This document shows, piece after piece, positions 17,469-26,229 of a DNA stretch of 32,422 nt (position 1 is the first letter of the stretch; each line of letters starts with the position of its first letter). A model generated the notes under the pieces. The model was given only the letters and a program-made list of their open reading frames with translations. It was not told the DNA's origin and made no database searches. The stretch is taken from contig JAFTDQ010000077.1 of NCBI GenBank assembly GCA_017454075.1, forward strand, positions 1 through 32,422, given 5' to 3'. The position numbers and the translations under genes were made by a program. This stretch comes from Clostridia bacterium. GTDB lineage: Bacteria; Bacillota_A; Clostridia; Oscillospirales; CAG-272.

Positions 17469-19908
17469 CAAAATACCACCTCGCGTTCGTGTTTCTCTGC
17501 CCGTACCGGACGATCCGTTTTTCCGGGACGTCGTCGTCGATTATGTTCTGCCGGCCGTCGTCGATGATATCGACGGCGTTGTGCCTGTACGTGTTGTTTC
17601 TTAAATAATTGCCCGTCGACGAATATCTCACGTGTATCCCCGCGTCGTAGCCGGCTATGAGATTGTTCTCGAAAAGGGTGTAATTCCCGACGGACTGTAT
17701 GCCGCTTCCTATCCTGACCGGCGTCCAGGTCGTCTGGTTCTTGACGTAATCCGAGTCGGCTCCGCCGATGAACGAGCTCCAGCGGACAATGTTGCCGATC
17801 TGATTCTGATAATCCTGATCCCTGTCGTCAAGCAGCGACCAGCTTTCGTTTGACCAAAGGCACAGCCCCATGCCGCTGTATCTTCCGTCACAGTGCGAAA
17901 AGCGGTTGAAGGCGACTATTCCCATGTCGTTAATCGAGCCGTCGTCTTTTTTGCTTATCATCATGGCGTACATGCTTATTCCGGACGTCATGAGCATGGA
18001 ATGCCCGACCACTATGTTTTCAATGCCCGAGCCGTAGACAAACTGGCTGTTACCGCTCCCCATTCCCGCGAAATTGAGGGCCCAGATCGTGTGGTTCACC
18101 GCGGTTACGAGATTAAAAACGGTGTTTTCATCGGGCATAACGCGCCAGGGTTCGGCAGTATATACGGTGTCTCCTTCAACGCGGTCGACGACGCGGTACT
18201 GACCGAGTCCGCGTCCCTCGACTATCATGAGGAACCAGCGGTGTTCGGAAAGATTTTCCCCGACGGTCCCCCTCTGAAGGAGACGCTTTTTTGAAATGTC
18301 AAAATCCGTCCGGATATAGTTTTCGCCGACCCCGGCGGCCTTTCCTACCCATGCGCTCTGGCCGTATTCCGACATATACTCCTCGTTTGCGTTCGTCGTG
18401 TTCGCGACCCCGGTGCTTCTGTTTTCGAAAATATAGCAGTCGAAGGTCCCCTGCTGACTTATCAGCGTTCGGCGGCCGTTTACAAAGCTGTTTTCGGAAA
18501 TGACTGCCCCGTAAAGACCGGACGCGTAAACGCAGTCTCCGCTCTGCCTCGGGCTCACCTCAAACGTGTTTCCGATCATCTTCATCCCGACGCACTGAGA
18601 AGGGAGTATGAAGACCGGGAAAGACGCCGTCACACGGCATTTGTAGAACGTGAGATTTTTGGTTTTCCCGGTGGTGAGCACTCCGTGATATGATACGTCA
18701 AAAACGTTTCCGTGAAGATAGAGCGCGGAATTGATGCCGTTTTCTATCTCCGTGCGGTTGAAAAACACGTTCTCCGATGGCCGGTCGTCGGTCGTGCCTA
18801 CGAGCGCGAGGATAACGGCGCCGTGACCGCCCTCGAGCTTCAGGTCCTCGACCCCCGCCTCCGTCTCGATCCAGAGGAGCGGAGTGTTGTTGTCCCTGTC
18901 CATATATGGCTTCCAGTCAAGTGACCAGTTTTTGCCGTCCGACGCGCGTTTTGTATATGCGACGGGGGGCATTCCGGACGGCTCGAGCATACTGCCTTCG
19001 CGTACCGTCAGCGTTGTCGCGCCCATTCCCGCACCCTTGAGTATGACCCCCGGGAGGAGATGCACCGTCCTCGTCACCCCGAACCGTCCCGGAGGAAGGA
19101 GGACGAAGCCGCCGCCCGCCGCCGAAATATCGCTTACAGCGTTCTCTATCTCGCGGGTCGCGTCAGAAAAACCGTCCCCGAGCTCCTGAGATATTTTTCT
19201 GACGGGTATCCCGGTAAGGTCATATCTGACGTCCTGACGGCATTCCATGTTCCATCTCATCGAGTATTCGGCGACAAGGGAACGCCGGGGAATGACAGTG
19301 AGGCGGCGCTTTTCGGACCATCCCCACGGGCCGCCCGTGCCGTTTGTCAGCGATATCTCGTATTCTCCCGGAGGAACGTCCCCCGGAAGAAGGTGATCGC
19401 TTCTGTGATCGTTCTGCCCGGGCATCGACTGCTGCATATCCTGACTGACTCCCCAGGTCATGCGGTACAGTCTTCCGTCCGAGAGATTTTTCATTGCGCA
19501 TACCGTGTTTGTGAAATAGCGCTGATCCTCTCCGTAATAGTTCTGCCCGAAGAGGGAAATTTTGTCTCCCGGGACGGCGGTATCGAGCGAACTGCTCCAT
19601 ATTTCGGGGCGGTTCAGCGCAGCGCAATCCTCGCCGTCACGCCCGGAGACCCATATGAGACAGCATCCGAAGGGAACCGTGTACGGGACGCCGGCAAAAA
19701 CTACCTGATCCCCGGCGTGCCGGGTCTGAAGCTTTATCGCGCCTTCCGGACGCTTGGGAAACGGAACGGGAGAGAACGCGTCCGACAGATCGACGGTCTC
19801 GTCGGGATAATAAAGATATACCTCGCATTCAGAGAGGTTTTCACCGAAAATCCGGGCGGTCTCGCCGGGGTACGCGGGGGAGACGCGGCTTATCACTGGT
19901 CTGCTCAT
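17431..19908 (-). CDS. TIG/right-handed beta-helix protein, cytosolic paralogue
   Basis: The protein is 825 aa with no signal peptide. Two IPT/TIG-like repeats lie at about 1-220 (ISRVSPAYPGETARIFGENL, later GDKISLFGQNYYG and NGTGGPWGWSE). A Pectate_lyase_3-type beta-helix follows at about 240-800 (ISAAGGGFVLLPPGRFGVTR, LPGVILKGAGMGATTL, then short strands such as NVFFNRTEIENG and NYTLFENNLIAGYDAG). It shares the NGTGG.(Y/W)GWSE signature and domain order with the proteins at 4966 and 10280 but is more distant. It may be a lyase, glycosidase or epimerase on imported oligosaccharide; the reaction is unknown. AGGTGA precedes the ATG at 19908. It is first in the - operon, behind a perfect operator. 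Confidence 0.85.
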   Translation of the reverse strand: MSRPVISRVSPAYPGETARIFGENLSECEVYLYYPDETVDLSDAFSPVPFPKRPEGAIKLQTRHAGDQVVFAGVPYTVPFGCCLIWVSGRDGEDCAALNRPEIWSSSLDTAVPGDKISLFGQNYYGEDQRYFTNTVCAMKNLSDGRLYRMTWGVSQDMQQSMPGQNDHRSDHLLPGDVPPGEYEISLTNGTGGPWGWSEKRRLTVIPRRSLVAEYSMRWNMECRQDVRYDLTGIPVRKISQELGDGFSDATREIENAVSDISAAGGGFVLLPPGRFGVTRTVHLLPGVILKGAGMGATTLTVREGSMLEPSGMPPVAYTKRASDGKNWSLDWKPYMDRDNNTPLLWIETEAGVEDLKLEGGHGAVILALVGTTDDRPSENVFFNRTEIENGINSALYLHGNVFDVSYHGVLTTGKTKNLTFYKCRVTASFPVFILPSQCVGMKMIGNTFEVSPRQSGDCVYASGLYGAVISENSFVNGRRTLISQQGTFDCYIFENRSTGVANTTNANEEYMSEYGQSAWVGKAAGVGENYIRTDFDISKKRLLQRGTVGENLSEHRWFLMIVEGRGLGQYRVVDRVEGDTVYTAEPWRVMPDENTVFNLVTAVNHTIWALNFAGMGSGNSQFVYGSGIENIVVGHSMLMTSGISMYAMMISKKDDGSINDMGIVAFNRFSHCDGRYSGMGLCLWSNESWSLLDDRDQDYQNQIGNIVRWSSFIGGADSDYVKNQTTWTPVRIGSGIQSVGNYTLFENNLIAGYDAGIHVRYSSTGNYLRNNTYRHNAVDIIDDGRQNIIDDDVPEKRIVRYGQRNTNARWYFDDGRVQSDLELH

Positions 19909-19931
19909 GACAATTCACCTGCCTGTATATT

Positions 19932-19947
19932 TGCAAAACGTTTTGCA
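19932..19947. promoter_or_regulatory. LacI-family operator 4, perfect palindrome
   Basis: The 16-bp TGCAAAACGTTTTGCA is a perfect match to the operator before the GH65 operon. It covers about +1 to +16 of the - strand promoter. Confidence 0.87.
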
Positions 19948-19953
19948 GACGTA

Positions 19954-19982
19954 ATTATAGCATCAAACCGCAGAAAAGTCAA
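19954..19982 (-). promoter_or_regulatory. Promoter of the beta-helix/GH101-like operon
   Basis: On the - strand, TTGACT (19982-19977) and TATAAT (19959-19954) are spaced by 17 bp. The predicted start falls at the operator edge. Confidence 0.83.
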
Positions 19983-20021
19983 CGGTTTTCGCCCCGGGTT
20001 TTCTTTTGCAGATAAAAAAAC

Positions 20022-20050
20022 TTGATTTTTCAATCCCCGCGTGATATACT
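20022..20050 (+). promoter_or_regulatory. Promoter of the GH110-GH116 operon
   Basis: TTGATT (20022-20027) and TATACT (20045-20050) have a 17-bp spacer. It is divergent from the - operon promoter, which lies about 40 bp away. Confidence 0.78.
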
Positions 20051-20062
20051 TAATGGCGGTAA

Positions 20063-20078
20063 TATAAAACGTTTTGCA
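20063..20078. promoter_or_regulatory. LacI-family operator 5
   Basis: TATAAAACGTTTTGCA matches the consensus at 14 of 16 positions, with a perfect right half. It lies just downstream of the predicted start site of the + operon and 131 bp from operator 4. Confidence 0.75.
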
Positions 20079-20101
20079 TTTGGAAAAGGAGCAACCGGAT
20101 C

Positions 20102-21730
20102 ATGACGGTAAACATACCGAAGGGCAGCGGATATGGGCAGGTCGCAGGGGCAGCACGCAGGCTCGGAAACGGGGACGTTCTGCGGTTTGAAAACGCGGAA
20201 TACAGAATCGGGAACGAAAAGGGAGACGAGCTTTTTTCGCTCCTTATGAACGGCGCGGTGCCGCCGACGGACTACTTTTTCTGGCGGGGCAATCCGAACG
20301 CCGTGATAGAAATATCGGGGAAAAATGACGTCGTTATAGACGGAGGCGGGGCTCGCTTTGTCTTTTCCGGGCTCATACAGCCGGTATTTCTCTCGGGATG
20401 CGACGGGGTCACGGTAAAAAACCTCACGATCGACTGGGAGCGCCCTCTTTTTTCGACGGGAACAATTATTTCGGCAGGATCGGAGGGGATAACCGTTTCC
20501 CCGGACGCCGGCACGGATCTGAGGGGCGGGGAGCCGGTCGTTTCGTATCAGGATTTCGGGATACAGGACGGCGTTCCCTGCGGGAACTGCGTTTTTGAGA
20601 AAACAGGGAACGTTGCTCTCACAGAAGGCGGCAACGTCCTGCTGACCGGTCCCGAGACTCTGCGGTACATTCCCGGCCGCGGGATCATATTCAGGCATAT
20701 TTACAGCTACGCCGCCGTGATGAGACTGTACGGCTGCAGAAACGTGAGATTTGAAAACGTCACTCTGCACGCCGGCCCGGGAATGGGAGTGATAGCCCAT
20801 CGCTGCGACGGGCTCGGCTTTGAAAACTTCCGCGTGACTCCGTCCCGCGGAAGGCCGATGTCTGTAAACTGCGACGCCACTCATTTCATATCCTGCGCCG
20901 GAGAAATATCCTTCCGCAACTGTCTTTTTGAAGGAATGGGAGACGACGCGGCGAACGTTCACGGCTTTTATCTGAGAATAAGGGAGATAAAGAAAAACGT
21001 CGTCGTCGCCTCGCTTGACGTGACCACCCAGGATTTCATGACCGAATATCCCATGAGCGGTGAGGAGATCTTCTTCGTCGGCGGAAACGATCTCTATCCC
21101 GTCGAAGGGATGAGAAGGCATACGGTCGTCAGCTCGGCGGAACTGCCGGGGCAGATTTTCGAGCTGACCCTTGACGGGGACGTCCCGGCTGAGGTTTCCG
21201 AAGGGGACATGATAGTGAACGCGTCGCGGACGGCGGCTCTTAAATTCGAAAACAGCAGAGTCAGGAACATCCGCGGGCGCGCGGTACTCATACAGTCGGA
21301 CGGAGCCGAGGTCAGAAACTGCGTTTTCGAAAACTGTACCGGCGAAGGGATACACGTAAATACGGCGGTCGGCTGGGCGGAATCCGGCGGCGCGCACGGA
21401 GTCAGGATAACGGAAAACGAATTCATTAACTGCGGATACGGCACAACGAAATACTGCGACGCCGCGGGGGTCGTCGCCGGGACGGAATGCGGGAAGCAGA
21501 GACCCGGCGTTCACGGAGATCTAGTCATTTCGGGAAACAGGTTTTCGGGGAAAGGGCGCGCCCTTCTCATAGAATGCTGCGAAAACGTGGAGCTGAGAGG
21601 GAACAGGTACGAGGGATGCGAGCTCGGAGCTGAGATTAATTATTCGTCCGGGGTAACGGTGGACGATCCGGAACTTCCCGGAGTACTGCTGGGAGACGAG
21701 ACGGAAAACGTTGTAATCGAAGGAGTATGA
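20102..21730 (+). CDS. GH110-family alpha-1,3-galactosidase (right-handed beta-helix)
   Basis: The protein is 542 aa with no signal peptide. It is a parallel beta-helix with the motifs I associate with GH110 exo-alpha-galactosidases: VTPSRGRPMSVNCDATHF (about 248-265) and FEGMGDDAANVHG (about 276-288), whose Asp pair is a likely catalytic site. GH110 enzymes remove alpha-1,3-linked galactose, for example from blood-group-B-type or linear alpha-Gal structures. Known examples are mostly exported; this one appears cytosolic, fitting import before degradation. AAGGAG lies 10 nt before the ATG. It is the first gene of a five-gene operon, and the next ATG is 1 nt past its stop. A related beta-helix family of other specificity is the main alternative. 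Confidence 0.82.
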   Translation: MTVNIPKGSGYGQVAGAARRLGNGDVLRFENAEYRIGNEKGDELFSLLMNGAVPPTDYFFWRGNPNAVIEISGKNDVVIDGGGARFVFSGLIQPVFLSGCDGVTVKNLTIDWERPLFSTGTIISAGSEGITVSPDAGTDLRGGEPVVSYQDFGIQDGVPCGNCVFEKTGNVALTEGGNVLLTGPETLRYIPGRGIIFRHIYSYAAVMRLYGCRNVRFENVTLHAGPGMGVIAHRCDGLGFENFRVTPSRGRPMSVNCDATHFISCAGEISFRNCLFEGMGDDAANVHGFYLRIREIKKNVVVASLDVTTQDFMTEYPMSGEEIFFVGGNDLYPVEGMRRHTVVSSAELPGQIFELTLDGDVPAEVSEGDMIVNASRTAALKFENSRVRNIRGRAVLIQSDGAEVRNCVFENCTGEGIHVNTAVGWAESGGAHGVRITENEFINCGYGTTKYCDAAGVVAGTECGKQRPGVHGDLVISGNRFSGKGRALLIECCENVELRGNRYEGCELGAEINYSSGVTVDDPELPGVLLGDETENVVIEGV

Positions 21731-21731
21731 A

Positions 21732-23078
21732 ATGATAATACACGGCATTGCAGACGGCTGCGTTCTTCAGCGCGGCGCGGATGGTTCGGACGTCATTTTC
21801 AGGGCGGACGGGGAAATCAACGAAATATCTTATTCCGGCGCTTCGCGCGGGAACGCCGGAATTGAAAAAATATCCGACGGAGTTTTCAGGATAACGGGGA
21901 TACCCGCGGGCGGGCCTTACGAGGTCACGGCGGGCGGGGAGACGTACCGCGACGTCTACGTCGGCGATCTCTGGATGCTCGCGGGACAGTCGAATATGCA
22001 GGGCGTCGGGTGGTATTCGCGGGAGGACCTCGCTTTCCGCGGCGAGGACGACGTAAGAGCGCTTTACATGGAAAACGAATGGCGGACGGCCAGGCATCCC
22101 CTGCACAGGGAGTTCATGGCATACGACAAAGTGCATACCGAGGTGCTCCACGCGCTTCCGCCGAGCACCGATTTCAACGGGGTCGGTCCCGGGCTTTCAT
22201 TTGCTCAGCGCATGAAAAGCGTAACGGGGGTTCCGCAGGGGCTGATCTGCTCCGCTCACGGCGGCACGAGTCTCGAAAACTGGAATCCCGCCGGAAAAAA
22301 AGACGGTCCGGGGAAAAGTCTCTACGCCGCCATGCTGAGAAGATTTTACGATACCGGAAGCCATATAAAGGGCATTCTGTGGTTTCAGGGCTGCGCAGAC
22401 GCCTTCGAGGACGGAGGGCGCGATTTCGGGGAACGCACCGAAAAGTTCATAAGATCATGCCGCGACGATATGAATTACCGCTCGGAAAAGCTCCCGTTCG
22501 TTCAGTTTCAGCTCGGCAGGGTAGTACACGAAAAGCTCCCGGGACTTGAAGAAAACTGGACGCTTATCAGGGAGGCGCAGCGGCTCATTCCTTACGAAAC
22601 GGAGGATACGGTCACGCTCGGCACGATAACCTGCGAACTTGACGACCTTATACATATCAGCGGTAAATCGCACGTCAGGCTCGGCAGATACGCGGCCGAC
22701 GTCATGGCCTCGATGTGCGGATACCGTCCTTCTGCGATGCCTCCCGTACTTAAAAAATGCGTCATGTTCAGGCACCCTGTTTCGGGATGGGCGACCGTCG
22801 ACGTGACGTTTGACAACGTTATCGGAGGGCTCGCCTCGGAGGGCAGAGCGTCGGGTTTTTCGCTTGCGGAGCCGGGCAGACCGCCCGCCGCCGACTACGT
22901 TTACGACGTTTCTCTTGACGGAGATACCGCAAGACTGAGGATACACAGGGAGATCGGGGACGTAAAAGGGCTTTTACTTTATTACGGTTACGGACTCAAT
23001 CCGTACGCAAACGTAACGGACGCGGCGGGAAGGGCTATGCCATGTTTCGGACCGGTCGGATTTGAGATAAGGGAGTGA
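21732..23078 (+). CDS. Sialate O-acetylesterase-like SGNH carbohydrate esterase
   Basis: This 448-aa cytosolic protein is of the SASA type (sialic-acid 9-O-acetylesterase-like). Block I is DLWMLAGQSNMQG (about 79-91, nucleophile Ser in GQSNM). It continues with HGGTSLENWNP (about 176), ILWFQGCADA (about 215) and HISGKSHVRLGR (about 308, with the likely catalytic His). A C-terminal beta domain follows. It should remove O-acetyl groups from sugars. The family is used on sialic acids but also on plant and other acetylated glycans, and no sialidase or sialic-acid catabolic gene is present here, so the substrate is open. GAAGGAG precedes the start. The next gene's reading frame overlaps its stop. 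Confidence 0.85.
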   Translation: MIIHGIADGCVLQRGADGSDVIFRADGEINEISYSGASRGNAGIEKISDGVFRITGIPAGGPYEVTAGGETYRDVYVGDLWMLAGQSNMQGVGWYSREDLAFRGEDDVRALYMENEWRTARHPLHREFMAYDKVHTEVLHALPPSTDFNGVGPGLSFAQRMKSVTGVPQGLICSAHGGTSLENWNPAGKKDGPGKSLYAAMLRRFYDTGSHIKGILWFQGCADAFEDGGRDFGERTEKFIRSCRDDMNYRSEKLPFVQFQLGRVVHEKLPGLEENWTLIREAQRLIPYETEDTVTLGTITCELDDLIHISGKSHVRLGRYAADVMASMCGYRPSAMPPVLKKCVMFRHPVSGWATVDVTFDNVIGGLASEGRASGFSLAEPGRPPAADYVYDVSLDGDTARLRIHREIGDVKGLLLYYGYGLNPYANVTDAAGRAMPCFGPVGFEIRE

Positions 23079-23089
23079 AAAACGCTGCA

Positions 23090-25438
23090 ATGGTGAAATA
23101 CGGATATTTTGACGCAGAAAGCCGCGAGTACGTTATTACGAGGCCGGACACACCGACCCCGTGGATAAACTATCTCGGCGAAAACGGATTCAGCGGGATC
23201 ATATCGAATACCGCCGGCGGTCTCTCGTTTGACGGCGATCCTTCGTACAGGCGCGTGACGAGATACAAGTTCAACAATCTTCCGGTCGACAGGCCCGGGA
23301 GATACGTTTATATTCTGGATACGGAGACCGGAGACTACTGGAACCCAATGTGGCAGCCGGTGATGAAGGACCTCGATTTTTACGAGTGCCGCCACGGCCT
23401 CGGTTACACTGTTATCACGGGAGAGCGGCGCGGCGTCCGCGCGTCGGTCCGCTATTCGGTTCCCGTAGGGCAGAGATACGAGCTGTGGGACGGAAAGGCG
23501 ACGAACATCTCCGGGAAAGAAAAGAAACTCCGGCTTTTCAGCTACGTCGAATGGAGCTGGTTCGACGCCGAGCGCGATATACTATGCGACTGGCCGAGGA
23601 TGATTTTCCGCTGCAGGCGGAACGGACGGAGGATAGAGTTCGATCCGGTTTCGGAACAGTGTCCGAGCGGGCTCATGCGCTCGTTCATAGCGACGGATCT
23701 CGACGTGATCGGACACGACTGTTCGCTTGCCGGTTTCATCGGAAAATACAGAAGCGAGAGCAACCCGGCGGCGCTCGAACGCGGCGCGTGCTTCGGAACG
23801 GACGTTTTGTCGGACAACGCGGTCGGCGTGCTGTGCTCGGAAATCACGCTCGCGCCGGGCGAGACAAAGACGTTCAGATACGTGCTCGGCTGCTGCGACG
23901 ATTTCGGCGAGGCGGACGGGATCATCCCGCGTGCGCTTGACGGCACGCTCGTCGAAAAGCAGAAAAAAGAGCTTTTTGAAAAATGGGACGGATATCTGTC
24001 ATCCCAGAAGGTCGAAACGCCGGACGGAGACGTGAACGTCATGCTCAACTGCTGGCACGCGTATCAGGCGCGGCTGACCTATTCCTGGTCGCGTTTCATT
24101 TCGCTTTACGAAAGAGGGATCGACCGGGGTTTCGGTTTCAGGGACAGCATGCAGGACGTTCTCGGAATAATGCACGCGGACCCCGCCGGAGCGAAGAGCA
24201 GGATCAGACAGCTTCTTTCGATCCAGTACCGCTCGGGCGAGGCGCGCACCGTTTTTTACCCGGCGACGGGAGTCTCGAAAGGCGGCGGCAGGAGCGACGA
24301 TCATCTCTGGTCGGTGTTTTCGGTCTGTCAGTATATCCGCGAAACGGGGGATTTTTCCTTCCTTGACGACAGCGTACCGTTCGCCGACGGGGGAGAGGGG
24401 ACCGTCGCCGAGCATCTCGAAGCGGCGCTTTCCTTTACGATGGATCATCTCGGCCGGCACGGTCTGCCGGATTTCAGACTTTGCGACTGGAACGACAGCA
24501 TGACGCCGATAAATCAGCGCGGCGGCGCCGAGAGCACGTTTGTGTTCTTTCAGCTCGCCCACGCGGCGAAAGAACTGTCGCAGGTGATGGCGGCATCGGG
24601 GCGTGAAGGCGGCCACGGATACGCCGGCGAAGTTTACTCGTACTGCCGGTCAAAGCTCGGCGTCATATGGGACGGAAAGTGGTTCATACGCGCCTTCACC
24701 TCGGAAGGGGAGCCGTACGGCACGGATTCCGACGAAGAGGACAAGATATTCCTGAATCCCCAGTCGTGGGCGGTGCTCAGCGGCCTGCCGGACAAAAAGG
24801 ACCTGAACACGGCGTTTGACGAGGTCATGAAAAGGCTGTTCACCGAATGGGGGCTCGCAACTCATTCGCCGGCGTCAGACGGGTACGATCTCGACAGAAA
24901 GCGCTTCTTCCCGTTTGCTTCCGGCTCGAGAGAAAACGGCGGAATTTTTTACCATTCAAACACCTGGGCGATAATCGCCCTCGCCATGCTCGGCAGGAAC
25001 GGCGACGTCTGGAAATGCTACCGCGCCTGTCTCCCTCCGCGCAGAAACGAAAAAGCAGATCTCTGCCGGACCGAGCCGTACGTCTATACTCAGACGATGA
25101 TAGGTCCCACGCATCCGGACTTCGGAAAATGTTCAAATTCCTGGCTCACCGGGACCGCCTCGTGGATGTATTTAGCCGCGACGCAGTATATTCTCGGAGT
25201 GAGACCCGACTACGACGGGCTCCGCCTTGATCCCTGCGTCCCACGGGAATGGGACGGGTTTTCCGTCAGTCGCGTATGCCGCGGGAAAAAGCTTAATTTC
25301 AGATTCACGGCGGGCAGCGAAAACGTTATCACCGTAAACGGAATGACGATATCCGGGAAGGTCGTCCCGTGGGGCGTCATCGCCTCGCTCGGCGACGGCG
25401 CCGAAATTCACGTAACCTACGAAAGGCCGGCGCCATGA
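23090..25438 (+). CDS. GH94 family glycoside phosphorylase (cellobiose-phosphorylase-like)
   Basis: This 782-aa cytosolic enzyme closely follows the GH94 layout: an N-terminal beta-sandwich with YGYFDAESREYVI, PWINYLGENGF and ECRHGLGY, then an (alpha/alpha)6 barrel. The barrel has RDSMQD (about 350), PATGVSKGGGRSDDH (about 397) and LCDWNDSM (about 464), where the Asp is the expected general acid. GH94 enzymes phosphorolyse beta-glucosides (cellobiose, cellodextrin, laminaribiose, chitobiose and others) to alpha-glucose 1-phosphate or its analogue. Acceptor specificity cannot be read. I choose ATG 23090, which gives the usual family N terminus. A GTG at 23075, overlapping the previous stop, would add five residues. 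No phosphoglucomutase for the alpha product is encoded here. Confidence 0.9.
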   Translation: MVKYGYFDAESREYVITRPDTPTPWINYLGENGFSGIISNTAGGLSFDGDPSYRRVTRYKFNNLPVDRPGRYVYILDTETGDYWNPMWQPVMKDLDFYECRHGLGYTVITGERRGVRASVRYSVPVGQRYELWDGKATNISGKEKKLRLFSYVEWSWFDAERDILCDWPRMIFRCRRNGRRIEFDPVSEQCPSGLMRSFIATDLDVIGHDCSLAGFIGKYRSESNPAALERGACFGTDVLSDNAVGVLCSEITLAPGETKTFRYVLGCCDDFGEADGIIPRALDGTLVEKQKKELFEKWDGYLSSQKVETPDGDVNVMLNCWHAYQARLTYSWSRFISLYERGIDRGFGFRDSMQDVLGIMHADPAGAKSRIRQLLSIQYRSGEARTVFYPATGVSKGGGRSDDHLWSVFSVCQYIRETGDFSFLDDSVPFADGGEGTVAEHLEAALSFTMDHLGRHGLPDFRLCDWNDSMTPINQRGGAESTFVFFQLAHAAKELSQVMAASGREGGHGYAGEVYSYCRSKLGVIWDGKWFIRAFTSEGEPYGTDSDEEDKIFLNPQSWAVLSGLPDKKDLNTAFDEVMKRLFTEWGLATHSPASDGYDLDRKRFFPFASGSRENGGIFYHSNTWAIIALAMLGRNGDVWKCYRACLPPRRNEKADLCRTEPYVYTQTMIGPTHPDFGKCSNSWLTGTASWMYLAATQYILGVRPDYDGLRLDPCVPREWDGFSVSRVCRGKKLNFRFTAGSENVITVNGMTISGKVVPWGVIASLGDGAEIHVTYERPAP

Positions 25439-26229
25439 TATTTTTTTGCCTTGGAGACAGTATAACGAGCGACGAGTGCGTGGGGATCGGGACGCTCGTC
25501 GGGCAGCGGCTCGGCGCGGGTACGATAGTCAATTTCGCTCACGGAAACGCGACGGCCTCCGACTGGTTCGACGGAAAAAAACGGCTCACCGGACTGAATC
25601 CCGATCTGCCGCCGGACCGCTGGATACCGGACAACACGCTTTTTAACCAGATAACCCGCGTCCTTTCCGAAACGGCGGAGAAGGGAAGTCCCGTCGTGTG
25701 GGAATACGCGGGCGAACCCGGGCCCTTCCGTCTCGACGGGCTGACCGGGCGGGGCACGGTCGGAAAACCCGACGTCATTTACATCGCGATAGGAACGAAC
25801 GACGGAAGGTCGCGGCAGACAGCGTTCCCGTTTGACGCCGACCGGGTCCTCGGAATGAAATACGGAGATCTTGACAGGCGCGGACTGTGCTCCGCCCTCA
25901 GATGGGGGATCGAAACGCTTCAGTGCGTGTTCCCGTTTGCGAGGATCTTTGTTGCTACCCCGCTGCGCGCGTCGCTTGATAACGGACTGAGATACGACTG
26001 GCTGGGCGACAACTCGGCGTTTTCCCCGGAAACTCAGGATAAAAAGGCGGAGGCGATACGGAAGGTCGCCGGATTCTGCGCCTGCCCCGTTATCGACACT
26101 TACGCCCGCTCAGGCGTTTCGAGGCAGATAATAAAGAGATTCGGAGACGAGATAGGCGTTCACCCGTACGGAACGCTGAAAGAAAAACTCGCCGACTACA
26201 TAGCAAAGGAAATGGTCTGTCTGCTGTGA
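25435..26229 (+). CDS. SGNH/GDSL-type hydrolase
   Basis: This 264-aa cytosolic protein has block I CLGDSITSD (Ser nucleophile in GDS, about residue 8), a block III-like IAIGTNDG (about 116-123) and a C-terminal GVHPYG (about 241) with the expected His. It is probably a second deacetylase of the operon, inferred from its place between two glycan enzymes. ATG 25435 overlaps the previous TGA (ATGA) and has AAAGG upstream. The longer open frame starting near 25369 begins inside the GH94 gene, and its extra N terminus is a basic shadow sequence. Confidence 0.85.
   Translation: MIFFCLGDSITSDECVGIGTLVGQRLGAGTIVNFAHGNATASDWFDGKKRLTGLNPDLPPDRWIPDNTLFNQITRVLSETAEKGSPVVWEYAGEPGPFRLDGLTGRGTVGKPDVIYIAIGTNDGRSRQTAFPFDADRVLGMKYGDLDRRGLCSALRWGIETLQCVFPFARIFVATPLRASLDNGLRYDWLGDNSAFSPETQDKKAEAIRKVAGFCACPVIDTYARSGVSRQIIKRFGDEIGVHPYGTLKEKLADYIAKEMVCLL

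Noticed and set aside
18701..18710. AAAACGTTTC as an operator
   Set aside because: It is an imperfect match inside the - strand beta-helix gene, with no promoter elements.
23075..23089. GTG start for the GH94 gene
   Set aside because: It would add five residues before the usual family N terminus (MVKYGYFD) and has a poor upstream site. It remains possible because of the overlap with the previous stop.
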